Below, in pieces: positions 1-5,976 of a stretch of 8,475 bases of DNA. Position numbers and translations under genes: made by a program. The notes beneath the pieces were generated by a model, which did not search any database, was not told the origin of the DNA, and worked only from the letters and a program-made list of their open reading frames with translations. Source of the DNA: Saprospiraceae bacterium (GTDB taxonomy: Bacteria > Bacteroidota > Bacteroidia > Chitinophagales > Saprospiraceae); NCBI GenBank assembly GCA_007125435.1, contig SLDF01000210.1, forward strand, positions 1-8,475, in the 5' to 3' direction. The first letter of the stretch is position 1, and every line of letters starts with the position of its first letter.

Positions 1-20
1 AAAAAAAATAGCGTGAGTAA

Positions 21-61
21 ATGGCTTCAAAATAAGTCGCTTTGCTTGATTTTGTTCAATC
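21..61. repeat. Imperfect direct repeat, copy A
   Basis: The copy begins with ATGGCTTCAAAA (21-32) and ends with TGATTTTGTTCAATC (47-61). The same two blocks recur in the same order at 217-247. The first block differs by one base and the inner spacer is 14 nt here against 4 nt there. The 15-nt second block is identical in both copies. The function is unknown; it could be a remnant of a local duplication or a paired regulatory site. Confidence 0.6.
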
Positions 62-158
62 ACCAGGCTACATCTAATATCCTCTGAAATCATCTGGAGC
101 TTAGAGAATTTTGATTTAGACAACTTGTGAAGAAGGAGCATAGCCCAAAGCTACGTGA

Positions 159-196
159 CTGATGAACAAGGAAGCCAAACCCATCATATTCATCAG
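159..196. repeat. Inverted repeat, 8-bp arms
   Basis: CTGATGAA (159-166) is perfectly complementary to TTCATCAG (189-196), separated by 22 nt. It lies between the two direct-repeat copies. No T-tract follows on either side, so it is not a standard terminator. It could be a protein-binding site or chance. Confidence 0.3.
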
Positions 197-216
197 AAAT
201 CCTATTACAGATTTAT

Positions 217-247
217 ATGGCTTTAAAACTGATGATTTTGTTCAATC
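217..247. repeat. Imperfect direct repeat, copy B
   Basis: This is the second copy of the repeat at 21-61: ATGGCTTTAAAA (217-228), a 4-nt spacer, then TGATTTTGTTCAATC (233-247). It is about 225 bp upstream of the receptor start codon and upstream of the proposed promoter. Confidence 0.6.
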
Positions 248-402
248 GTCGTAGGAGTGACTATGACTCAATCACAAAATCACTTATTTTTTTTCACCAT
301 TTACTCATATCGCTTTTATATTTTTTATGGCATTCGTAAATCTCCTTCGTCGATTTTAACCTTCATTACGAATTTCCAATGCATAATTCGGATTAATTTC
401 TA

Positions 403-410
403 TACTTTTG
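403..410 (+). promoter_or_regulatory. Candidate -7 promoter element (TAnnTTTG) for the TonB receptor
   Basis: TACTTTTG matches the Bacteroidota -7 consensus TAnnTTTG and lies 62 nt before the receptor ATG, which would give a leader of roughly 55 nt. I do not see a convincing TTTG -33 box 19-21 nt upstream, so the match is one-sided. A second TAnnTTTG match (464-471) sits almost on the start codon and is less likely to be used. Confidence 0.35.
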
Positions 411-472
411 GATGGCGACTTTGTGAAGGTCGATCGGTCAGATCTTTTGAGAATGAATTTTGATAGCTTTGT

Positions 473-2755
473 ATGATTAGTCACTGTAGGATATTATTGA
501 TTTTTTTTGCTATAGTTATTTTGCCGCTGAGTGATACGCTGGCGCAGGATGTCATCATTCGAGGAAAAGTCATGGATAGTGAGCAAGACATGACCCTTCC
601 CGGTGCTATCATAGCTGTCGGAGATGTGGTATCAGTCAGTGATGGTGATGGTGGATTTGAGCTGAGTGTATCGCCTAGCTCTTCGCCGGTTGTCGTGAGT
701 TGCACCTATGTAGGCTATGAGCGAGAAAGGCTGCGGGTGGAGCTCGATCGAGATACGATTGATCTGGTGTTTGAATTAATGCCCGAGGACCAGGTGCTCA
801 ATACTATGACGGTCACTGCCGGTCGATATGACCGGAGAATAGGGGAGTCTATCGTATCTCTGGAAGTGATCAGGCCTCAACTGATAGAGAATATCAATAC
901 TGTCAGTGTCGATGAAGTCCTGCAAAAAATGCCGGGCGTAGATATCGTCGGTGGACAGGCAAATATCAGAGGTGGTTCAGGGTTTTCCTATGGTGCAGGG
1001 ACGCGGGTATTGATACTTTTGGATGATATACCGGCGCTACAAGCGGATGCCGGCTTCCCTAATTGGAATGATTTTCCTGTGGAAAATATTGCACAAATAG
1101 AAGTGCTCAAAGGTGCCTCTTCAGTGCTCTATGGATCATCGGCACTCAATGGTATCATCAATATCCGCACCGGTTATCCTACTGACACACCGGTGACAAA
1201 GGCCAGTACATTTTATACGCACTTTATGTCTCCACAAGATCCTGCCAAACGATGGTGGTCTACTGCTCCATATCAGGCCGGTGCCAGTTTGCTGCACAAA
1301 CAACGATTCGGTAAATTTGACCTGGTCATGAGCGGGTTTTACAGGGATACACGAAGCTTTAATCAGGAAGTATACGAAAGGTATGGTCGGTTTACTAGCA
1401 ATTTATTGTACCGTATTCATGATCGACTGACTGTCGGCGTAAATACAAACTTTAACCCCGGTTCTAATGCTGATTTCTTCTTTTGGCTGAATGCTGAAGA
1501 AGGCGCTCATCAGCCATCACCGGACGTCATCAATCAAAGTGATAGGTTTAGATATAATATAGATCCGCACCTGACTTATTTTGACAAGAGTGGTGGTCGA
1601 CACAAGATACTGAGTAGATATTACTATGTGGACAACAATAATACAGATAACAGGTCAAATACATCATCTCTCTACTACGGCGAATATCAGTATTTCAAAG
1701 AGTGGTCAGATATAGGCTTGATAGCGACAGGTGGGATAGTGGCGCAGCATACAGTCTCTCAGGCTGAGCTATATGGTGACACAACATATACCACGCAGAA
1801 TTTTGCAGGTTACATACAGTTGGATCAATCACTGACAGACCGTCTGACGGTGTCCGGTGGTATGCGCTATGAGTTTAATCGTATGAGGAGTCCGGAAGAA
1901 GTGGGGGACTTTTTTATTCCGAGTGGTGAGATCACAGAGAGTAAGCCTGTCCTAAGGTTTGGCATGAATTATCAGGCGGCTGATTATACGTTTTTCCGTG
2001 CATCCTATGGTGAAGGCTATAGGTTCCCCACAGTAGCAGAGCGTTTTATCAATACACCATTGGGGCCTGTATCTATCATTCCAAATCCCGATCTGGTATC
2101 GGAGACAGGGTGGACTGCTGAGCTGGGATTCAAGCAGGGTCTGCGCCTTGGTGGTTGGTCTGGTTTTTTTGATGCTGCCGTCTTTTGGCAAGAGTATGAT
2201 AATATGATGGAGTTTGTTGCTACCATTGATCCCAATTTGAACTTTGGTTTTCAATCTCAGAATATAGGAGATACTAGAATAAAAGGCGTTGATGTCAACC
2301 TTAATGGAGCCGGACGTATAATGGGGCTAGAGACAACGGCCTTGATCGGGTATACATTCATTGATCCGACATATCGCACCTTTACGGAGATAGACAGTTT
2401 GAGTTCTTCCGCGAGACGAAATGTGCTGAAATACCGATTCAACCACACCTTTAAGTTTGACGTCGAGACGGGTACAGATATCTGGCGCGTCGGATTGTCG
2501 ATCAGGTACAATAGTTTTATGGAAAATATCGATGCTATTCTTGAAGATATTGTAGTGCCAGGTCTCAAGGCATATCGAGCCATGAATGATACCGGCTTTA
2601 CCATTGTGGATGTCCGGGGCTCTTATAGAATCAACTCCTGGCTACGTGTGCATTTGATTGCTAATAACATCCTCAATAAGGAGTTTAGTCTGCGTCCGGG
2701 GCTATTGGAAGCACCGCGCAATATTACATGTCGATTGGATTTTAATATACAGTAG
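473..2755 (+). CDS. TonB-dependent outer-membrane receptor with carboxypeptidase-regulatory-like N-terminal domain
   Basis: This is a 760-residue gated porin of the outer membrane, energised by TonB-ExbBD, for uptake of a ligand such as a metal chelate or vitamin. Residues 1-25 form a signal peptide (hydrophobic core LLIFFAIVILPL, likely cleavage after TLA). About 27-103 is a CarboxypepD_reg-like beta-sandwich, typical of Bacteroidota receptors (VIIRGKV, then SCTYVGYE). MTVTA (112-116) is a plausible TonB box. The plug spans about 120-235, with VDEVLQKMPGVDIVGG, NIRGGSG, VLILLDDIP and IEVLKGASSVLYGSSALNGIINI. The rest is a 22-strand-type barrel with aromatic-rich alternating strands, ending in ANNILNKEF and a final strand. 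Length is normal for a CirA/BtuB-like receptor, and the ATG gives a clean signal peptide. There is no SusD partner, so it is probably not a polysaccharide-utilisation SusC. The ligand is unknown. The stop codon is one base from the convergent peroxidase stop. Confidence 0.95.
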   Translation: MISHCRILLIFFAIVILPLSDTLAQDVIIRGKVMDSEQDMTLPGAIIAVGDVVSVSDGDGGFELSVSPSSSPVVVSCTYVGYERERLRVELDRDTIDLVFELMPEDQVLNTMTVTAGRYDRRIGESIVSLEVIRPQLIENINTVSVDEVLQKMPGVDIVGGQANIRGGSGFSYGAGTRVLILLDDIPALQADAGFPNWNDFPVENIAQIEVLKGASSVLYGSSALNGIINIRTGYPTDTPVTKASTFYTHFMSPQDPAKRWWSTAPYQAGASLLHKQRFGKFDLVMSGFYRDTRSFNQEVYERYGRFTSNLLYRIHDRLTVGVNTNFNPGSNADFFFWLNAEEGAHQPSPDVINQSDRFRYNIDPHLTYFDKSGGRHKILSRYYYVDNNNTDNRSNTSSLYYGEYQYFKEWSDIGLIATGGIVAQHTVSQAELYGDTTYTTQNFAGYIQLDQSLTDRLTVSGGMRYEFNRMRSPEEVGDFFIPSGEITESKPVLRFGMNYQAADYTFFRASYGEGYRFPTVAERFINTPLGPVSIIPNPDLVSETGWTAELGFKQGLRLGGWSGFFDAAVFWQEYDNMMEFVATIDPNLNFGFQSQNIGDTRIKGVDVNLNGAGRIMGLETTALIGYTFIDPTYRTFTEIDSLSSSARRNVLKYRFNHTFKFDVETGTDIWRVGLSIRYNSFMENIDAILEDIVVPGLKAYRAMNDTGFTIVDVRGSYRINSWLRVHLIANNILNKEFSLRPGLLEAPRNITCRLDFNIQ

Positions 2756-2756
2756 G

Positions 2757-3725
2757 TTAATTTTGTCTCGCCTCGAGCAGAGATATGAATCTGTCATCGG
2801 TAAGACCTTCTAAAAAGGCTTTGAGATCGTCCTTTTCTTTCTGGCTCAGTCCCAGCGCTGTGATGATGGTATCTCTATTTATGGCATCCGGTACAAAGTG
2901 GTCAGGATCGTTGTAGTAGTCAATGACATCATCTAATGTGCGGAAGATGCCATTATGCATGTATGGTGCAGTAACAGCTACATTGCGCAGTCCCGGCACT
3001 TTGAACTTGCCCAGATCACTAGAGTCCTGGGTGGTTTCAAACCTGCCTTCATCATCCAGATCCTTGCCATTGAATAGACCAATATTCCTAAATTCATCTC
3101 CAGTGAAATCCGGTGTAAAATGACATTCAATACAATTGCCTTGATTGAAAAATATAGCCCTACCTCTGATCTGTTGATCATTGAGGCCGCCCTCCATGTC
3201 CATGAGCCAGCGGTCGTTAGGTGTATCAGATGTCTCTAGAGTCCTTTGAAATGCTGCTATCACACCTTGAATCAGTGGTAGGTCAACTGGTTTGTTAAAC
3301 ATCTTTTCAAATGCAGGCCCATAAAATGTATGATCGCTTAGCCGTGCTACCAGACTATCTCTGTGAAAGCCCATTTCGCCGGGGTGTTCTAAGGGTAGTA
3401 GCATTTGGTCCTCGAGCGATGCCGCTCTGCCATCCCACATCAGTACCGATCTGGATAATGTATTCATGACACTTGGGGTATTCCTTCGGGTTTTCTGATC
3501 ATGAATACCCAGGCTCAATGCCGACGTGTCAGCAAACGCAAATTCCGGACGATGGCAGCTGGCACACGATATGGTAGAGTCAATCGACAGTATGGGGTCA
3601 TTGAAAAGCAATTCGCCCAATTCGTCTGGCATCTTTGGGAATGGTCTTTCAGCATCTGTCGGCGCCAATCCTGTGAGGATAAATGTGATGATAATGATAC
3701 CTATGAATGGAATAGCTGCTTTCAT
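2757..3725 (-). CDS. Di-heme cytochrome c peroxidase / MauG family protein
   Basis: This 322-residue exported protein carries two c-type heme sites, CASCH (54-58) and CIECH (198-202). They define the N- and C-terminal cytochrome c domains of the bacterial cytochrome c peroxidase/MauG family. Family members reduce H2O2 to water using periplasmic cytochrome electrons, or carry out related oxidations. RNTPSVMN (81-88), MWDGRAASLEDQ (96-107, W97 in the position of the inter-heme Trp) and APYMHNGIFRTL (253-264, M256 the likely distal ligand of the high-potential heme) are all family hallmarks. H75 may be the distal ligand of the peroxidatic heme. Residues 5-20 are a hydrophobic export signal without a lipobox Cys, so it is probably soluble in the periplasm. 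It is the last gene of a minus-strand operon, starting 3 nt after the DUF5522-like stop. CCP and MauG-like activities cannot be separated from sequence alone. Confidence 0.93.
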   Translation of the reverse strand: MKAAIPFIGIIIITFILTGLAPTDAERPFPKMPDELGELLFNDPILSIDSTISCASCHRPEFAFADTSALSLGIHDQKTRRNTPSVMNTLSRSVLMWDGRAASLEDQMLLPLEHPGEMGFHRDSLVARLSDHTFYGPAFEKMFNKPVDLPLIQGVIAAFQRTLETSDTPNDRWLMDMEGGLNDQQIRGRAIFFNQGNCIECHFTPDFTGDEFRNIGLFNGKDLDDEGRFETTQDSSDLGKFKVPGLRNVAVTAPYMHNGIFRTLDDVIDYYNDPDHFVPDAINRDTIITALGLSQKEKDDLKAFLEGLTDDRFISLLEARQN

Positions 3726-3728
3726 GTC

Positions 3729-3911
3729 TTACCTGCTTTGATTTGATTTGACATTTTTCCACTCATAAGGACAATGTCTACATTTGCTGCCACAGCAGTA
3801 TCCTCTTTTAAGATGATAAACTTCTGTGAAAACCATAAGTCCGTTCTCAAAATAATGGTCTTCTGATTTGCCGGAAGGGTAGGGCTTATTAGGCTGTTTG
3901 CTTTTGCGCAT
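3729..3911 (-). CDS. Small four-cysteine DUF5522-like protein
   Basis: This 60-residue cytosolic protein has no signal peptide or membrane segment. Its core, GLMVFTEVYHLKRGYCCGSK followed by CRHCPYEW (residues 24-51), matches my memory of the DUF5522 family: a Val-Phe-Thr-x-x-Tyr-His-x-x-Arg-Gly stretch, then a CC-x3-C-x2-C cluster (C39, C40, C44, C47). The cysteines suggest a bound zinc or Fe-S centre, which is inference; the biochemical role is unknown. I chose the ATG at 3911 because only there does the protein begin with the usual short basic lead-in. An upstream ATG at 3941 would extend it into a non-conserved segment inside the preceding gene. The chosen start overlaps the 3' end of the DUF6580-like gene by 23 bp, and the stop is 3 nt from the peroxidase start. 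This spacing implies translational coupling. Confidence 0.8.
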   Translation of the reverse strand: MRKSKQPNKPYPSGKSEDHYFENGLMVFTEVYHLKRGYCCGSKCRHCPYEWKNVKSNQSR

Positions 3912-4455
3912 AGTATTGAGTAAACCAGGCATATGAACCAAACATCAATCCACAATAAAATAAATCTCCGGCCACTGTACTCCAAAAGAAAGGTATACCC
4001 GCCGCATAGCAAGCTATCAACCCTGCCATATTTGCCGGATAAACCGTCGACCCCAGCCATACTCCAAAATTTGTAACAAGGAAGAAGATGACAGAAGCTG
4101 TCAAAGATGTACCCAATACAGATTTAATATTGACTCGCCCTCTAAGGATGAATCCAAGCCCTATGATCAGCAAGAAAGCAAGGTATACAGGCATATGACC
4201 CATCCATTGGAAGCCTTCATAAAACGCAGCCATAGGACCATTCATAATTATAATATCGCTTAACCATAAGGCGATAAATGGAACTAGAAAAGCCAACCAC
4301 TTCGGCTTGAAATACGCTGCACCGAATAAACCTATAGCACCGATTGGCGTAAAATTAAATGGATGCGGAACCAGCCTACTAATTGCAGCTAATGCGATGA
4401 TGATGCTAAGTAGTATGATTTTCTGTTGTCGATTCATATCTTCATTTGTTGTCAT
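3889..4455 (-). CDS. DUF6580-like multi-pass membrane protein (putative transport protein)
   Basis: This 188-residue integral inner-membrane protein has about five or six hydrophobic segments (about 12-26, 36-49, 53-70, 89-104, 113-134, 142-178). The signature RLVPHPFNFTPIGAIGLFGA (27-46), an LSD motif after the third segment (65-67), VTNFGVWLG (127-135) and the AGIPFFW...GDLFY stretch (152-167) match the DUF6580 family as I recall it. That family is annotated as putative transport and resembles substrate-binding S components of ECF transporters. No ATPase or ECF-T gene is nearby, so the mechanism and substrate are open. It is the first gene of the minus-strand operon with the DUF5522-like and peroxidase genes. 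The start may be M1 (4455) or M7 (4437); both leave the first membrane segment intact. Confidence 0.8.
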   Translation of the reverse strand: MTTNEDMNRQQKIILLSIIIALAAISRLVPHPFNFTPIGAIGLFGAAYFKPKWLAFLVPFIALWLSDIIIMNGPMAAFYEGFQWMGHMPVYLAFLLIIGLGFILRGRVNIKSVLGTSLTASVIFFLVTNFGVWLGSTVYPANMAGLIACYAAGIPFFWSTVAGDLFYCGLMFGSYAWFTQYYAQKQTA

Positions 4456-4500
4456 TGAAATGCTAAGGACATAAGGCTATGCCTGTTTTTTCCTGTTCCA

Positions 4501-4508
4501 CAAAGATA
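4501..4508 (-). promoter_or_regulatory. -7 promoter element (TAnnTTTG) for the DUF6580/DUF5522/peroxidase operon
   Basis: On the minus strand the sequence reads TATCTTTG, an exact match to the Bacteroidota -7 consensus TAnnTTTG. It lies 45 nt upstream of the ATG at 4455, predicting a leader of roughly 40 nt. The -33 region is AT-rich but contains no clear TTTG. It is the best promoter for the operon because the downstream genes are joined by overlaps or 3-nt gaps. Confidence 0.5.
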
Positions 4509-4550
4509 GTAAACTTATCTTTTTTATTGAGATAATTCGGTTGCATTTCG

Positions 4551-4680
4551 GTTTGTCGCTTTGGGCATCACCCTCCTCCTGTCGTCGTCGGGTCGCTACG
4601 TTACAGGGCTCCCTGGACGGTCGGCCTCTGCTCCGCTGTGGCTGCGCAGAGTCTGGCTCCTGACGTCGCCACCCTTTCAC
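4551..4680. repeat. GC-rich intergenic block, probable dispersed repeat element
   Basis: By hand count 84 of these 130 bases are G or C (about 65%), whereas 4801-4860 has 8 of 60. The block contains short inverted repeats: CTCTGC (4626-4631) with GCAGAG (4646-4651), CAGG/CCTG around a 4-nt loop near 4604-4615, and the palindrome GACGTC. It has no start or homology suggesting a gene; minus-strand frames through it are Arg/Gln/Ser-rich and look like translated repeat. The sharp composition edges, compact size and intergenic location fit a REP/MITE-like dispersed element. Copy number cannot be judged from one window. Confidence 0.45.
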
Positions 4681-4838
4681 ATCGCTGATGCAATATGGGA
4701 TAAAAAATAAAATTATGACGTTCATGCAGATGATTGATATGATTGGATAAGTGTTGTTTCGTTGACCTTGCTTGAGACACTTTTATCAATTAAACAAGGA
4801 AATATTGCAAATGAAATATAAAAAAATACATATAAATA

Positions 4839-4870
4839 TTTGATATATACAAATATCTTCTATATCTTTG
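4839..4870 (+). promoter_or_regulatory. Near-consensus Bacteroidota promoter (TTTG-N20-TAnnTTTG)
   Basis: TTTG at 4839-4842 and TATCTTTG at 4863-4870 are separated by exactly 20 nt. This is the canonical -33/-7 arrangement of the Bacteroidota housekeeping sigma factor. The predicted transcription start is near 4875-4877. No long reading frame starts downstream until the Fic gene at 5194, but a structured segment ending in a T-tract occupies 4876-4980. The promoter therefore most likely drives a small RNA. Confidence 0.6.
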
Positions 4871-4875
4871 TGCTG

Positions 4876-4980
4876 AACCTAACCTGAGTTTGACGTCCCA
4901 TCAATGTATGCGAGACCTTGCTGCCTTTCTAACCTGAGACGCAGAACCTAAAAGTTGCATATTTTTGATGGGATTTTTTT
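4876..4980 (+). ncRNA. Candidate independently transcribed small RNA, about 105 nt
   Basis: The segment begins just after a near-consensus promoter and ends in a T7 tract. TCCCATCAA (4896-4904) pairs perfectly with TTGATGGGA (4965-4973), directly before the T-tract. Inside, TATGC (4907-4911) can pair with GCATA (4957-4961), and CTGC (4921-4924) with GCAG (4941-4944). The result is a rod with a central bubble and an apical loop. AACCT occurs four times (4876, 4881, 4931, 4945), once at the very 5' end and otherwise mostly in predicted unpaired positions. The decamer CTAACCTGAG occurs twice (4879-4888 and 4929-4938). The rod-plus-bubble shape recalls 6S RNA, but the 19-nt unpaired 5' tail is atypical and I cannot assign a family. 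Other possibilities are a trans-acting regulator with repeated seeds or a leader/attenuator for Fic. Confidence 0.5.
4965..4980 (+). terminator. 3' stem arm and T-tract ending the candidate small RNA
   Basis: TTGATGGGA (4965-4973) is followed at once by seven T residues (4974-4980). Its perfect 9-nt complement lies at 4896-4904, so the terminator stem would close over a roughly 60-nt structured interior rather than a short loop. Intrinsic terminators whose stem is the closing helix of a small RNA are known, but this geometry lowers confidence. Confidence 0.4.
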
Positions 4981-5098
4981 GTCCTCTAGTCTCGCAATGT
5001 TTTCACTTTAAGCCATTTAGAATTACTTTTCTTGTTGTATTAAAAATGTCCTTTTCGATATCTATATGAAAACGTGCCTTTTGTTCGAGGAGTAAATA

Positions 5099-5164
5099 AT
5101 GCCAAAAATATTAGAGCATTATAATTTTATAAAGCTGAAATGTACTTTAGCTGTATCTAAGTGA
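5099..5164 (+). CDS. Possible 21-residue leader peptide upstream of Fic
   Basis: The frame reads MPKILEHYNFIKLKCTLAVSK. An uncommonly good Shine-Dalgarno (GAGGAG, 5087-5092) lies 6 nt before the ATG. The TGA shares its last base with the 14-bp palindrome that precedes Fic, and the Fic ATG is 29 nt further on. No homology is recognised. It could be a regulatory leader peptide, a remnant of a lost gene, or chance in AT-rich DNA. Confidence 0.2.
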   Translation: MPKILEHYNFIKLKCTLAVSK

Positions 5165-5177
5165 AGGATTAATCCTT
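5164..5177. promoter_or_regulatory. Perfect 14-bp palindrome before the Fic gene (possible operator)
   Basis: AAGGATTAATCCTT is a perfect dyad with no spacer, ending 16 bp before the Fic ATG. A loop-less dyad is better suited to binding a dimeric DNA-binding protein than to forming an RNA hairpin. No repressor gene is nearby, so any regulator would act from elsewhere. Confidence 0.35.
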
Positions 5178-5193
5178 TTGGAAATATGAGTAG

Positions 5194-5976
5194 ATGGATT
5201 TAAAAATACTTACACCTAAATTGTTGTTGCGATATAAGTCGGCTTTAAAAGAATCGCCAATTGAAAGGCTTGATAAGGTTGGAAAATTCGACATACCAGT
5301 AAATTACTTTCAGTTTTATAAATCCGTATCATCAGTTTACTCATCACGAATAGAAGGGGAAGACATCGAGTTTGACAGTTTTTTCAAGCATAAATTCATG
5401 GGTGTTCAGTTCAGACCTGACTATACTAGGAGAGCCGACGATTTATATGCTGCCTACGATTTTATTGATGACAATACAATTACGCTGCAAAACATCCAAA
5501 AAGTGCACGCCATTATAACCTCTAATATACTTCCTGTCAGTCAACAAGGAATATTGCGAACAAACCCAATGTTTGTCATTAACAGCAGTGACAAAATTGA
5601 ATATGTTGCTGCAGAGCCAAATGTAGTAAAAACTGAAATAGATAAATTGTTTGCTGATATTGATTTGCTTTTAGCAACAGATCTAGATGCGTTTGAGGTT
5701 TTTTATTACGCAGCATTGATCCACCTTGTTTTTGTGAAAATACACCCTTTTCAAGATGGTAATGGACGAACAGCAAGATTACTTGAAAATTGGTTTTTAA
5801 TTCGAAAAATTGGTCATAAAGCAGTCGCTGTCAAACTAGAGAAAAACTACTATAATAACATTAACCATTATTACAGTAATCTCAGGAAAATTGGACTTGA
5901 GTACCATGAGTTGGATTATGGTAAAAGTCTTGATTTTCTTTTGATGACTGCCAAAGGGATAGAGATGGATGATTAA
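5194..5976 (+). CDS. Fic-domain AMP-transferase, class II type with N-terminal inhibitory motif
   Basis: This 260-residue cytosolic Fic/DOC-fold enzyme is predicted to transfer AMP from ATP to a target hydroxyl. The catalytic loop HPFQDGNGRTAR (184-195) is complete: H184 is the general base, D188 binds metal, and N190/R192/R195 hold the phosphates. SSRIEG (50-55) matches the inhibitory motif [ST]xxxE[GN] of class II Fic proteins, in which the Glu (E54) blocks productive ATP binding. It should therefore be self-restrained without a separate antitoxin, and none is seen next to it. The flap that docks targets is probably about 117-142. Many class II members run to about 350-370 residues with a C-terminal winged helix; this one ends soon after the Fic core and lacks it. 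Three sampled 60-base lines average about 33% G+C, against roughly 43-53% in sampled neighbours, which suggests horizontal acquisition. Its target is unknown. Confidence 0.92.
   Translation: MDLKILTPKLLLRYKSALKESPIERLDKVGKFDIPVNYFQFYKSVSSVYSSRIEGEDIEFDSFFKHKFMGVQFRPDYTRRADDLYAAYDFIDDNTITLQNIQKVHAIITSNILPVSQQGILRTNPMFVINSSDKIEYVAAEPNVVKTEIDKLFADIDLLLATDLDAFEVFYYAALIHLVFVKIHPFQDGNGRTARLLENWFLIRKIGHKAVAVKLEKNYYNNINHYYSNLRKIGLEYHELDYGKSLDFLLMTAKGIEMDD

Larger units (their letters stand above)
1..402. other. Gene-free leader upstream of the TonB receptor gene
   Basis: I see no convincing coding sequence here. All frames are broken by stops, and the short open frame beginning at 263 has no family resemblance and an erratic, Phe/Tyr/Ile-rich composition expected of AT-rich noncoding DNA. 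The stretch holds two copies of an imperfect direct repeat (21-61 and 217-247) and an 8-bp inverted repeat (159-166 with 189-196), listed separately. The upstream gene lies outside the window, so part of this may be its 3' untranslated region. Confidence 0.5.

Noticed and set aside
257..463. 68-codon open frame upstream of the TonB receptor
   Set aside because: Low-complexity Phe/Tyr/Ile-rich translation, no ribosome binding site and no family resemblance. It overlaps the proposed receptor promoter.
464..471. TAGCTTTG as the receptor promoter
   Set aside because: It fits TAnnTTTG but sits 1 bp before the ATG. The nearest suitable TTTG is only 14 nt upstream, so a transcript would start inside the gene.
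3722..4060. 112-codon minus-strand frame across the DUF6580/DUF5522 junction
   Set aside because: It lies out of frame over two recognisable genes, and its translation carries no family motif.
4456..4700. Cobalamin riboswitch ahead of the DUF6580 operon
   Set aside because: Motifs such as GTCAGGAG and AGCCAC on the minus strand resemble parts of the B12 box. The order and full conserved core are not present, and the block lies upstream of the predicted transcription start.
4477..4789. Minus-strand frames of 82 and 62 codons through the GC-rich block
   Set aside because: The Arg/Gln/Ser-rich translations result from reading a GC-rich repeat; no start signal or homology. They also cover the operon promoter.
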